Assembly (NCBI RefSeq): GCF_001717955.1
Contig: NZ_CP014168.1
Span: 1,054,001-1,118,000, forward strand
Length of the DNA stretch: 64,000 nucleotides
Reading direction: 5' to 3'
DNA from: Sphingomonas panacis
GTDB taxonomy: Bacteria; Pseudomonadota; Alphaproteobacteria; Sphingomonadales; Sphingomonadaceae
The first letter of the stretch is position 1. Every line of letters starts with the position of its first letter. Under the pieces are notes generated by a model that was not told the origin of the DNA, ran no database searches, and saw only the letters and a program-made list of their open reading frames with translations. This document shows, in pieces, positions 17,650-26,537 of this stretch. The position numbers were made by a program, and so were the translations under genes.

Positions 17650-17668
17650 GACATCCATCTCCTGTTTG

Positions 17669-17705
17669 TTGGATCCAATACATGCCGTACTGGATCCAAT
17701 GTCAA
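17669..17705 (-). promoter_or_regulatory. vanA promoter with two VanR-type operators
   Basis: On the minus strand TTGACA (17705-17700) and TGTATT (17682-17677) are 17 bp apart. Two palindromes with core TGGATCCA (17691-17698 and 17670-17677) lie exactly 21 bp, two helical turns, apart. One fills the promoter spacer, the other overlaps the -10 and start point. Each matches the known Caulobacter VanR operator ATTGGATCCAAT at 11 of 12 bases. Confidence 0.85.
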
Positions 17706-17764
17706 GAAGATGTCGTCGCCACCGCGCGGCGGCGGGGGGCCGAGAAGCGCCTTTCAGTGACCTG

Positions 17765-19747
17765 TCACGCTACGATCTGAAGCCTCGGCTTGCCTGCCGG
17801 CACTGGTTGGAAATCGGTGGCCCATTCCCGGTCGAGCGATTTGAGGAATGCGCGGAGCCCCATGGGCCGGGCGAAGAAATAGCCCTGCGCCATTCTGTAG
17901 CCGAGTTCACGCAACTGCTGGAGTTGAGCATCCGTTTCGACGCCCTCGATGATACAATCGAGTCCGAGCGTCTGGCATAGCCCGAGGATCGCGGAAATGA
18001 TGTTGCGTCCCGACGCTTCATCCATGTCGGCGATGAAACTGCGGTCGACCTTGACCTTGTCCAGAGGCAGCCGGTGCAGGTAGCTCAGGCTTGAATAGCC
18101 CGAGCCGAAATCGTCCAGCGCGATCCGTATCCCAAGCGCGCGCAAGCGTTTGATGCTGGCGACCGCCGCCTCGAAATCGCGCATCAACGCGGTCTCGGTC
18201 AGTTCGAACGTGATCCGCTTGGGATCGATATTCCCCCGTTCGATCATGTCGATGAGCAGGTCGATCGTGTCGGCGGAGACGATGTCGCGCGCCGACAGGT
18301 TGAACGAAAGCCCGATCCGTTCGGGCATTTGCGCGAAGCACGTCAGTGCGTTCCGGAACAGGCTGGCGGTGATGACGTGCATGAAGCCGAGCCGTTCCGC
18401 GGCCATGATGAACTGGTCCGGTTTTATCGCGCCGAGCGTTGGGCTGGTCCAGCGCCCCAGCGCTTCGACGCCGAGCACGGCCATATTCTCCGTACAGAAG
18501 ATCGGCTGAAACTGGACGTGCAGTTCCGTGTCGAAATCGGCGGTCTGCATCGCCGCTTCGAGGACGCGTTCGGATCGTATGAGAGTCTCATGCTCTGTCG
18601 AAAAGAGTGCGCACGTACCGGGATTGAGCGACTTGACGTGATATAGCGCATAATCGGAGCGATCGAACAGTTGATGGACCGAAGCGCCGGCATCCGGGAA
18701 GATCGCGACCCCGCCGGAGCAGCCGAGTGCGATCCGCTGCCCTTCGATGTCGAACGGCTCGGTCAGCAGGTCGCAAACCCGCTGGCCGATTTCACGCGCG
18801 TGGTCGATATCCTCCAGGATCAGGATTCCGAACTCGTCGCCTCCGAGCCGGGCCACCTCGCATGTCTTGCTGGCAACGCTCTCAAGTCTCGCGCCCACAG
18901 CGGTGAGAAGACGGTCGCCGAAGACGTGCCCATAGGTATCGTTCACGGGCTTGAAGCGGTCTAGATCGAGAACGCCGACGGCAAACCGTTCGCCGGTCAG
19001 CTTGCGCGATGTCAACACGGCGTCGAGCTGCGCGAAGAAATGCCGCCGGTTGGGCAGCCCGGTCAACGCATCGGTCAGCGCCAGCCGTGCGTTTTCCCTG
19101 CTCAGGCGTTCGGCCTCGGCCTGCTCCGCCGCAAGGCTCACCTGCGATCGGACGAGAGTCGCGAATGCCGCGAAGCTGTTCTGCAACACCCGGATCATCA
19201 CGCCCGACACCAAAACGATGTTGAGCGCCATCGCGATGAAGACCGAGCTGCCGTGGAGAAAATTGTATATGAGGTACGGGCTCAACACCGTTATGGTGAC
19301 GAGAAACGCCGTCTGCGGGACGCTGATCAGGCAGAAGATGCAACCGATCACCGTGACGGCGACGAAAAGCGAGACATGCGCTTGCTCGGACGGGCCTCCA
19401 TATCGGTAGAGCGTCAGCGACCAGCCGACGAAGGCCACGCAGAGCGGGCCGGCGAAAGCCGTCGTCCTGCGCAACGTCCGGCGGGCGACCACCGCGTCGA
19501 TCGCGGTGACGGGAGGCGCAAACGCCCATATCGTCATTCGCCAGCAACACACCAGGATCAGCCCGCCGGCGGCGCCCAGCGTCAACCACCCCGGTGCGTA
19601 AGCATAATGGGTGTAGCTTACCGCGCACGCGTTCAGGACGAGCAGCGAATACATGAGAGGTATCTGCCGTTTCAGCTCGCCATATTGCGCGACCCGAATA
19701 TCGGGTTCGCCTGCGAAGCTGAGCCAAGTGTAGAAACGGCGCAACAT
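17765..19747 (-). CDS. Membrane GGDEF-EAL cyclic-di-GMP protein
   Basis: A 660-residue inner-membrane protein. About six hydrophobic segments fill residues 30-200, followed by a short coiled linker (about 205-235), a GGDEF domain with an intact motif (residues 302-306, RLGGDEF) and an EAL domain starting EAL at 428-430 (GVEALGRW). EAL metal- and substrate-binding segments are also intact: FELTETALMRD, LDDFGSGYSSL and IEGVETDAQ. The RxxD inhibitory site usually five residues before GGDEF is absent, so product inhibition is not expected. Both activities may therefore be possible; which dominates cannot be read. It is monocistronic, with no sensory domain other than the membrane part, which resembles no MHYT or MASE domain I can name with confidence. 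Confidence 0.9.
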   Translation of the reverse strand: MLRRFYTWLSFAGEPDIRVAQYGELKRQIPLMYSLLVLNACAVSYTHYAYAPGWLTLGAAGGLILVCCWRMTIWAFAPPVTAIDAVVARRTLRRTTAFAGPLCVAFVGWSLTLYRYGGPSEQAHVSLFVAVTVIGCIFCLISVPQTAFLVTITVLSPYLIYNFLHGSSVFIAMALNIVLVSGVMIRVLQNSFAAFATLVRSQVSLAAEQAEAERLSRENARLALTDALTGLPNRRHFFAQLDAVLTSRKLTGERFAVGVLDLDRFKPVNDTYGHVFGDRLLTAVGARLESVASKTCEVARLGGDEFGILILEDIDHAREIGQRVCDLLTEPFDIEGQRIALGCSGGVAIFPDAGASVHQLFDRSDYALYHVKSLNPGTCALFSTEHETLIRSERVLEAAMQTADFDTELHVQFQPIFCTENMAVLGVEALGRWTSPTLGAIKPDQFIMAAERLGFMHVITASLFRNALTCFAQMPERIGLSFNLSARDIVSADTIDLLIDMIERGNIDPKRITFELTETALMRDFEAAVASIKRLRALGIRIALDDFGSGYSSLSYLHRLPLDKVKVDRSFIADMDEASGRNIISAILGLCQTLGLDCIIEGVETDAQLQQLRELGYRMAQGYFFARPMGLRAFLKSLDREWATDFQPVPAGKPRLQIVA

Positions 19748-19998
19748 GCCAAGAACCTCCAGATATGGCTATGCAGGCGCAGAGGTTAAGAAGAACCTAT
19801 GATCGGTATAGGGATCATGCGCCCAGCAGCTTCAAAGTACAGTATAGCAGGATTCTTGAAGATCGCGCCAAATGTAAGCGCGAGCTGATCGTCTTCACGG
19901 TTGATGGCGGCCTGGATCAGCGTGGCCGGATGTCCAGCACGCACACAGGCTACCGATCGTCTCGAATCGATCGACGACGGGCGCAACGGCGACAAAGC

Positions 19999-20601
19999 TC
20001 AGCCGGCAAGTTCCGCCAAGAAGGCGACATGATCGAGCGGACGCGAGAACATCGGGAAATTCTTGGTGATCGACGCTTCCTGTTCGGCCGCGCTGAGCGT
20101 GGCGGTGCAGTCGGTCAGCGTGACCACCCGGTAGCCACGCTCATAGGCCGAGCGCATGGTCGATTCTACGCAGCAATTGGTCAGGAACCCGGCGATGGCG
20201 AGATCGGTGATTCCACGCTGGCGCAGGATGAAATCGAGGTTGGTGCTGGCGAAGCAATCCAGCCCGCGCTTGCCCTCGATCACGATATCGTTCTCGGCGG
20301 GCGCCATATCGGACGCGATCTCGGCGCCCCAGGTGCCCTTGCGGAACGCCTGCGCCTGAACGATCCCGGCGAGGATGCCATAGGGTTCGCTCGGCACTTC
20401 GGGATAGCCGGGCGCGAACAGGATCGGCGCATGCAGGATCGCGGCGCCGGCCGCACGCGCCTGCTCCGCGACCGCGCGGCTGTGCGCGAGCATATCGGTC
20501 CGCGCCATCACCTCGGCGACGGCGGCGTGCTGCGCGCCGCCTTCGCTCACGAAATCGTTCTGATATTCGATGAACAGCACGGCGGTGGTGGCGGGGTTCA
20601 T
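19999..20601 (-). CDS. Isochorismatase-like cysteine hydrolase
   Basis: A 200-residue alpha/beta hydrolase of the isochorismatase superfamily. The catalytic triad is readable: Asp16 (FIEYQND), Lys111 (EGKRG) and Cys144 (LTNCCVEST). Members hydrolyse amides, imides or vinyl ethers (nicotinamidase, N-carbamoylsarcosine amidase, isochorismatase), and the sequence does not decide between them. It starts 17 bp after the stop of the molybdenum subunit gene on the same strand, so it is probably the last gene of the aldehyde-oxidoreductase operon. If so, its substrate may be a nitrogen heterocycle or amide processed by the molybdoenzyme, but this is inference. Confidence 0.85.
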   Translation of the reverse strand: MNPATTAVLFIEYQNDFVSEGGAQHAAVAEVMARTDMLAHSRAVAEQARAAGAAILHAPILFAPGYPEVPSEPYGILAGIVQAQAFRKGTWGAEIASDMAPAENDIVIEGKRGLDCFASTNLDFILRQRGITDLAIAGFLTNCCVESTMRSAYERGYRVVTLTDCTATLSAAEQEASITKNFPMFSRPLDHVAFLAELAG

Positions 20602-20617
20602 GTCGGATCTCCGATGG

Positions 20618-22837
20618 TCATACCAGCGCCGGCAGGCGTTCGAGATGCTTGTCGAGCGTCATCGGATAGTCGCGGATTCGCACGCCCGTCGCATTATAGA
20701 CCGCGTTCGCCACTGCCGCGCCGACGCCGCACAGCCCGAGTTCGCCGACGCCCTTGGCCTTCATCGGGTTCGCCTTGTCATCGGCTTCTTCGAGGAAGAC
20801 GACCTCCTGATGCGGGATGTCGGCGTGGACCGGAACCTCATAGCCGGCGAGATCGTGGTTGACGAAGAAGCCGAAGCGCGTGTCGACGGTCAACTCCTCC
20901 ATCAACGCGCCGCCGACGCCCATCGTCATCGCGCCGATCACCTGGCTGCGCGCGGTCTGCGGGTTGAGGATACGCCCCGCCGCGCACACCGCGAGCATGC
21001 GGCGCACGCGGGTGACGCCGGTGAACGCATCGACGCCGACCTCGACGAAGTGCGCGCCGAAGGTGGAAAGCTGATAGGTCTTGTCGAGCTTGCCATATTC
21101 GATCTTGTCCTCGGCGACCAATTCGCCGGCATTGGCCGCCTGCGCGAGATCGGCCGAGCGGTTGCCGCTGCGCACCTTGCCGCCCTCGAACATCGTGTCC
21201 GCCGAGTTGAAGCCGAGCCGCTGCGCGACCGCCTCGCGCAGCTTCACGCACGCGGCGTAAACGCCGGCGGTGGCATTGGCCGCACCGAACTGCCCGCCCG
21301 ACCCCGCCGATACGGGGAAGTCCGAATCGCCGAGCTTCACCACCACCGCATCGACGGGTACGCCCATCATCTCGGCGGCGGTCTGCGCGATGATCGTGTA
21401 GCTGCCGGTGCCGATGTCGGTCATGTCGGTCTCGACCGTGACGACGCCGCCCTTGCCGAGCCGGACGCGCGCGCCCGACGCCATGTTGATATGGTCGCGG
21501 AACGCGGCGGCGACGCCCATGCCGACCAGCCAGCGCCCGTCGCGGACCTGTGCCGGCTTGGCATTGCGCCGCGACCAGCCGAACCGTTTCGCGCCATCCT
21601 CGAGGCAGCGGACGAGTTGCCGTTCGGAATATGTCCGCTCGGGCTTCTCGGGATCGACCTGCGTGTCGTTCTTGATGCGGAAGGCGATCGGGTCAATGCC
21701 GAGCTTCTCGGCCATCTCATCCATTGCGATCTCCAGCGCCATCAGCCCCGGCGCCTCGCCCGGCGCACGCATCGCATTGCCTTCGGGAAGATCGATCTCG
21801 GCGAGGTGCATCGAGATCATCCGGTTGGCGCCCGCGTACAGCTTCTTGGTCTGGTTGACCGCTGTTTCCGGGCTGCCGCCGGGCTGGTCGCCCGAACCGC
21901 TGTCATGCGCGATCGCGGTGATGGTGCCGTCCTTGGTCGCGCCGATGCGGATATGCTGGCGCGTCGCGGGGCGGTGCGTCGTGTTGTTGGCGATGAGCGG
22001 CCGTTGCAGCGCGAGCTTGACCGGCCGCCCCGCCGCGCGCGCGCCGAGGGCTGCGAGCACCGCATCGCTGCGCAGGAACAGCTTCCCGCCGAAACCGCCA
22101 CCGACATACGGCGATACCAGCCGGACCTTGTCCTTGGGAATGCCGAGCGTCCTGGCGAGATCGCCGCGCCCCCAGTCGATCATCTGGTTCGAGGTCCACA
22201 CCGTCAGCGCGTCGCCGCGCCACGATGCGATCGAGGCGAACGGCTCCATCATCGCGTGGCTCTGGTCCGGCGTGCTGTAATGCGCGTCGAGCTTGACGGG
22301 AGCCGCCGCGAACGCCTGCTCGAAGTGGCCGACCCGGTCGATACCGGGCGATGCGCTGCCTTCGTCGCTGGAACCGCCCGTGAGCGGCGCGGTCTTCAGC
22401 GCCTCGTCGAGATCGAAGCGGCCGTCGGCGCGCGCATAATCGATTCGGATCAGCGCTGCCGCCGCGCGCGCCTGCTCGAACGTCTCGGCGACGACGATCG
22501 CGATCGCCTGATGATAGTGATCGATCTCGGGGCCGCCGAGCAGCTTGGCGGTGTTGAACTTGCCCTTGCCGAGCTTGCCGGCGGTATCGGCGGTGACGAT
22601 CGCCACGACGCCGGGCGCCGCCTTGGCCTGGGCGAGATCGATCGCGCTGATCCGGCCCTTGCCGATCGCCGCGCCGACGACATAGCCATAGGCCGGGTTG
22701 GCGATCTCGCGGTGATGCTCATAGGCGTAGGGCGCGGTACCGGTCGTCTTGAGCGGGCCGTCGATCCGCGTGTGCGCGCGGCCGACCACGGTCATCCGGT
22801 CGATGGGATTGTCGCCCGAAGGCGTCTCGAACTTCAT
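20618..22837 (-). CDS. paoC: Molybdenum-cofactor subunit of aldehyde oxidoreductase (PaoC-like)
   Basis: A 739-residue large subunit of the xanthine oxidase family, closest in layout to E. coli PaoC. The catalytic Glu699 sits in [11 protein letters not shown]; the cofactor-binding segments include [16 protein letters not shown] and [18 protein letters not shown]. The ATG at 22837 overlaps the stop of the FAD subunit gene by 4 bp (ATGA), which settles the start; an upstream extension would be an artefact of the overlapping frame. With the two smaller subunits it forms a three-subunit molybdenum hydroxylase that oxidises aldehydes, especially aromatic ones, to acids. It has no signal of its own and should be exported as a folded complex through the Tat signal on the iron-sulphur subunit. 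No PaoD/XdhC-type maturation factor is nearby. Confidence 0.9.
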   Translation of the reverse strand: MKFETPSGDNPIDRMTVVGRAHTRIDGPLKTTGTAPYAYEHHREIANPAYGYVVGAAIGKGRISAIDLAQAKAAPGVVAIVTADTAGKLGKGKFNTAKLLGGPEIDHYHQAIAIVVAETFEQARAAAALIRIDYARADGRFDLDEALKTAPLTGGSSDEGSASPGIDRVGHFEQAFAAAPVKLDAHYSTPDQSHAMMEPFASIASWRGDALTVWTSNQMIDWGRGDLARTLGIPKDKVRLVSPYVGGGFGGKLFLRSDAVLAALGARAAGRPVKLALQRPLIANNTTHRPATRQHIRIGATKDGTITAIAHDSGSGDQPGGSPETAVNQTKKLYAGANRMISMHLAEIDLPEGNAMRAPGEAPGLMALEIAMDEMAEKLGIDPIAFRIKNDTQVDPEKPERTYSERQLVRCLEDGAKRFGWSRRNAKPAQVRDGRWLVGMGVAAAFRDHINMASGARVRLGKGGVVTVETDMTDIGTGSYTIIAQTAAEMMGVPVDAVVVKLGDSDFPVSAGSGGQFGAANATAGVYAACVKLREAVAQRLGFNSADTMFEGGKVRSGNRSADLAQAANAGELVAEDKIEYGKLDKTYQLSTFGAHFVEVGVDAFTGVTRVRRMLAVCAAGRILNPQTARSQVIGAMTMGVGGALMEELTVDTRFGFFVNHDLAGYEVPVHADIPHQEVVFLEEADDKANPMKAKGVGELGLCGVGAAVANAVYNATGVRIRDYPMTLDKHLERLPALV

Positions 22838-23790
22838 GCGGTCGTCCTCGCTTCGGCCATCGCCGCCGCCAGCGCGCGTTCGGCGAGTGGCAGTTTGAAC
22901 GCATTGTCGTGCGTGGGCTTGGCGCCGGCGAGCAGCTTGGCGGTGACCGCCCTCGCGCCGCGCGGCAGCTCTGCCTCCGCTGCCGCATCGCGCCACGGCT
23001 TGTGCGCGACACCGCCGAGCGCGACTCGGCCGGTGCCGTCGGGCTGGATCACCGCCGCGACCGAGACCAACGCGAAGGCGTAGGAAGCGCGGTCGCGCAC
23101 CTTCTCGTAGACATGCCGCCCGCCAATCGGCTTGGGCAACGTCACCGCCGTGATCAGCTCGCCGGGTGCCAGCGCGGTTTCGATATGCGGCGTATCGCCG
23201 GGCAAGCGGTGGAAATCGGCGATCGCGATCGCACGGGTTTCGCCGGCCGCGTTGACCGTCTCCACCGTCGCGTCGAGCAGGCGCATCGCCACCGCCATGT
23301 CAGACGGATGCGTGGCGATGCATTTGTCGCTCGACCCGATCACCGCGAGCTGGCGCGAAACCCCGCCGATCGCCGCGCAGCCGGAGCCGGGCTTGCGTTT
23401 GTTGCACGGCATGTTGGTGTCGTAGAAATACGCGCAGCGCGTGCGCTGGAGCAGGTTACCCGCCGTGGTGGCCTTGTTGCGGAGCTGGCCCGAAGCGCCC
23501 GCGGCGATCGCGCGCGCGAGCACGCCGTACTCGCGGCGGACGCGGGAATCGGTGGCCAGATCGGTGTTGGTGACGAGCGCACCGATACGCAGTCCGCCCG
23601 CGTCAGTCGGCTCGATCCGATCGAGCTTGAGATCCTGCACGTCGACGAGGTGGACAGGGGTTTCCACCTCGATCTTCATCAGATCGAGCAAATTGGTGCC
23701 GCCGGCGATGAAGCGCGCGCCCGGCCTAGCCGCCACCGCGCGCGCCGCCGCGACGGGATCATGCGCCCGCTCGTAGGTGAAAGCCTTCAT
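22834..23790 (-). CDS. paoB: FAD and [4Fe-4S] subunit of aldehyde oxidoreductase (PaoB-like)
   Basis: A 318-residue FAD-binding subunit. FAD motifs are [16 protein letters not shown] and [13 protein letters not shown]. As in E. coli PaoB, it has a cysteine-rich insertion expected to hold an extra [4Fe-4S] cluster: Cys119, Cys129, Cys138 and probably Cys157 ([31 protein letters not shown]). This distinguishes it from ordinary xanthine dehydrogenases. The ATG at 23790 overlaps the preceding stop by 4 bp, and the gene's own stop overlaps paoC by 4 bp, so the three subunits are translationally coupled. Confidence 0.9.
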   Translation of the reverse strand: MKAFTYERAHDPVAAARAVAARPGARFIAGGTNLLDLMKIEVETPVHLVDVQDLKLDRIEPTDAGGLRIGALVTNTDLATDSRVRREYGVLARAIAAGASGQLRNKATTAGNLLQRTRCAYFYDTNMPCNKRKPGSGCAAIGGVSRQLAVIGSSDKCIATHPSDMAVAMRLLDATVETVNAAGETRAIAIADFHRLPGDTPHIETALAPGELITAVTLPKPIGGRHVYEKVRDRASYAFALVSVAAVIQPDGTGRVALGGVAHKPWRDAAAEAELPRGARAVTAKLLAGAKPTHDNAFKLPLAERALAAAMAEARTTA

Positions 23791-24425
23791 GCTTTTTCTC
23801 CGGCGACTTCGGCGATCGCCTCGGCGATGTTCGAATAGGCGCCGCAACGACAGATGTTGCCGCTCATCCGCTCGCGCAGTTCGATGTTCGAGAAGGCAGG
23901 GCTCACCGCAATGTCGGCCTGAACGTGGCTCGGCACGCCGCGCCTGATCTCGTCGAGAACGCCGACCGCCGAGCAGATCTGCCCCGGCGTGCAATAGCCG
24001 CACTGATAGCCATCGTGCCGCACGAACGCGGCCTGAAGCGGGTGAAGCTTTTCGGGGGTGCCAAGCCCCTCGATCGTGGTCACGTCGTCGCCTTCGTGCA
24101 TGACCGCGAGGCTGAGGCAGGAATTGATCCGCACGCCACCCACCAGCACGGTACAGGCGCCGCACTGGCCATGATCGCAGCCCTTCTTGGTGCCGGTGAG
24201 GTGAAGATGCTCGCGCAGCGCATCGAGCAACGTCGTGCGCGTATCGAGCGCAAGATCGCGCCGCTCACCATTGACCTTAAACGAAACCTTCACCGGTGCG
24301 GGATCGGCGGCAGGCCTGTCGCCTGCACGCGCGGCATTGGCCGGGCTTGCGGCGACGACTGCGGTCGCCGCTCCACCGGCAAGCACGCCGCGCCTCGACA
24401 CTACCGGTTCCGGCATGTTCGGCAT
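23787..24425 (-). CDS. paoA: Tat-exported [2Fe-2S] subunit of aldehyde oxidoreductase (PaoA-like)
   Basis: A 212-residue small subunit with two [2Fe-2S] clusters. A twin-arginine signal opens the protein (SRRGVLAGG at residues 10-18, hydrophobic stretch, cleavage near PANAARAG). Cluster ligands: Cys83, Cys88, Cys91, Cys103 ([12 protein letters not shown]) and Cys142, Cys145, Cys192, Cys194 ([14 protein letters not shown]). The start is placed at the ATG at 24425, with AGAGAG about 7 nt upstream; a longer frame from 24467 would bury the Tat signal. First gene of the paoABC-cysteine hydrolase operon. The complex is periplasmic and would detoxify aldehydes, plausibly vanillin and related compounds given the rest of the window. 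Confidence 0.9.
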   Translation of the reverse strand: MPNMPEPVVSRRGVLAGGAATAVVAASPANAARAGDRPAADPAPVKVSFKVNGERRDLALDTRTTLLDALREHLHLTGTKKGCDHGQCGACTVLVGGVRINSCLSLAVMHEGDDVTTIEGLGTPEKLHPLQAAFVRHDGYQCGYCTPGQICSAVGVLDEIRRGVPSHVQADIAVSPAFSNIELRERMSGNICRCGAYSNIAEAIAEVAGEKA

Positions 24426-24554
24426 CGCATCGTCTCTCTTTGCTGTACGGGAATCGCGTGTCACCATGGTTTAACGCACGTCTCACGATTATGTCACCGT
24501 GACTGCGGTTCATATCAGTGGTGAGCGGGATTCATGGACAATTAGCGGTGTGCG

Positions 24555-25358
24555 CTATGCCTTCAACCGATCGATCAGTGCCATCGCGCCATGCGGCGCG
24601 CGAACCTTGGCGCCGTTGATGAAGAGCACGAAGGTCTCGCGCGGGCGCTTGCCGGGGGCTTCGGACGAGGCATAGGGCAAGCCGCCGGGCTGTTCGCCGC
24701 GCGCCCACCGCCGCGATACGTCGGCCCAATGGTCGAGCGCGTCGGGCGCATAGCCCGCCGGCTCGTCTTCGGTCGCATTCTCCAGCCGCGCGTAGACGAA
24801 ATCGCCGGTCACGTCGGCGATGGCGGGATAGTCGGCCGAATCGGCATAGACCAAGGCAACGCCGGCCTCCCGCGCCATCGCGACGAACTCGGGCACCGCG
24901 AAGCTCTCGTGGCGCACCTGAACCGCATGGCGCAGCGAAACGCCTTCGTGGTTCGCGGGCAACAGCGCGAGGAAGGCCCGGAAATCCTCCGGGTCGAATT
25001 TCTTGGTAGCCATGAACTGCCACAGGATCGGGCCGAGCCGGTCGCCCAATTCGACGATGCCCTGTCCGACGAACTTGGCGACCGATTCGCCTGCCTCGGC
25101 CAGCACCTTGCGATTGGTGCAATAGCGCGACGCCTTGAGCGTGAAGACAAAACCGTCGGGCACCGCCTCCGCCCAGCTCGCGAAGGTCGCCGGCTTCTGG
25201 CTGCTGTAATAGGTGCCGTTGACCTCGATCGCGGTCAGCTTTCCCGCCGCATATTCGAGCTCGCGCTTGTGCGGCCATTTCTCGGGAAAGAAGCTGCCGC
25301 GCCACGGCTCGTAGGTCCAACCGCCGATGCCGACGCGAATCGCAGGGGTGTCGCTCAT
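24555..25358 (-). CDS. DUF72 (YecE-like) family protein
   Basis: A 267-residue protein of the DUF72 family, which has a TIM-barrel-like fold and no established reaction. Recognised from the N-terminal VGIGGWTYEPWRGSFFPEKW, EVNGTYYSSQKPATFASWAE, LGPILWQFMATKKFD and the C-terminal FVLFINGAKVRAPHGAMALI. It starts at the ATG at 25358, is transcribed away from the reductase gene that follows, and appears monocistronic. Nothing in the context suggests its substrate. Confidence 0.85.
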   Translation of the reverse strand: MSDTPAIRVGIGGWTYEPWRGSFFPEKWPHKRELEYAAGKLTAIEVNGTYYSSQKPATFASWAEAVPDGFVFTLKASRYCTNRKVLAEAGESVAKFVGQGIVELGDRLGPILWQFMATKKFDPEDFRAFLALLPANHEGVSLRHAVQVRHESFAVPEFVAMAREAGVALVYADSADYPAIADVTGDFVYARLENATEDEPAGYAPDALDHWADVSRRWARGEQPGGLPYASSEAPGKRPRETFVLFINGAKVRAPHGAMALIDRLKA

Positions 25359-25462
25359 GCCGGCAGTATAGCCCGATGGTTCCCGCGCCGCCCGAAAATA
25401 TCCAGGTGGAATGCCGAGCGCCGGATACCTAGCTCAACCGCCTGACAGAACGGAGTTTGGAC

Positions 25463-26527
25463 ATGGCCGGATCGGCATTGGTGGTGGGCGCGAGCGGGAT
25501 CGTCGGCAGCGCGACCGCAGCGTTACTCGGTGCGCACGGATGGACCGTGCATGGGCTGGCCCGACGGCCGCTCCTGCAGGCCGGTGTTACGCCGGTCGCC
25601 GCCGATTTGCAGGATGCCGCCGCGACGGCAGCGGCGCTCGCCGGACTGAGCGTCGATGCGGTGTTCATCACGACATGGCTGCGGCAGGACAGCGAGGCCG
25701 AGAACATCCGCGTCAATTCGGCGATGGTGCGCAATCTGCTCGATGGGCTACGTGCCGCCAATGCCGGGGCGCGGCATGTCGCGCTGGTGACGGGCCTCAA
25801 ACATTATCTCGGGCCGTTCGAATCCTATGGCAAGGGCACGCTGCCGCAGACGCCGTTCCGCGAGGAACAGGGCCGGCTCGACGTCGAGAATTTCTATTAC
25901 GCGCAGGAGGATGAGCTGTTCGCCGCCGCCGCGCGCGATGGTTTCTCGTGGAGCGTGCATCGCCCGCACACCGTGATCGGCAAGGCGGTCGGCAATGCGA
26001 TGAACATGGGCACGACGCTCGCCGTCTACGCCACGCTCTGCCGCGAGACCGGGCGGCCGTTCCGCTTTCCCGGATCACCCGCGCAATGGCATGGCCTGAC
26101 CGACATGACCGATGCGAAGCTGCTCGCGCGCCACCTGCTGTGGGCGACCGAGACGCCCGCCGCCGCCAACGAAGCGTTCAACGTCGTCAACGGCGACGTT
26201 TTCCGCTGGAGCTGGATGTGGGGGCGGATCGCCGCCTGGTTCGGGCTGGAACCCGCACCGTTCGACGGCGAGATCCTGCCGCTCGAAACGCAGATGGCGG
26301 ACGACGCGGCGGTGTGGCGGCGAATCGCCGAGCGTGAAGACCTCGCCGAGCCCGATCTCGCCCGGCTCGCCTCGCCGTGGCACACCGATGCCGACCTCGG
26401 CCGGCCCGTGGAAGTCGTCACCGATATGTCGAAGAGCCGACGGCTCGGCTTCACCGGATATCAGCCGACCGACGATGCCTTCACCGATCTGTTCACGCAG
26501 CTTCGCGCCGAGCGGCTGATCCCGTGA
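25463..26527 (+). CDS. PRISE-type short-chain reductase (enone 5-beta-reductase family)
   Basis: A 354-residue NAD(P)H-dependent reductase. The Rossmann motif GASGIVG is at residues 9-15, and TGLKHYLGPFE plus NFYYAQEDEL are the signatures of the progesterone-5-beta-reductase / iridoid-synthase (PRISE) branch, whose conserved Tyr and Lys reduce activated C=C bonds of enones. The ATG at 25463 follows CGGAG by 7 nt and is preferred over a TTG two codons earlier. In bacteria this branch is little studied; it may reduce alpha,beta-unsaturated carbonyls. It stands alone between DUF72 (divergent) and kup (convergent). Confidence 0.8.
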   Translation: MAGSALVVGASGIVGSATAALLGAHGWTVHGLARRPLLQAGVTPVAADLQDAAATAAALAGLSVDAVFITTWLRQDSEAENIRVNSAMVRNLLDGLRAANAGARHVALVTGLKHYLGPFESYGKGTLPQTPFREEQGRLDVENFYYAQEDELFAAAARDGFSWSVHRPHTVIGKAVGNAMNMGTTLAVYATLCRETGRPFRFPGSPAQWHGLTDMTDAKLLARHLLWATETPAAANEAFNVVNGDVFRWSWMWGRIAAWFGLEPAPFDGEILPLETQMADDAAVWRRIAEREDLAEPDLARLASPWHTDADLGRPVEVVTDMSKSRRLGFTGYQPTDDAFTDLFTQLRAERLIP

Positions 26528-26537
26528 CGGTGCGCGG

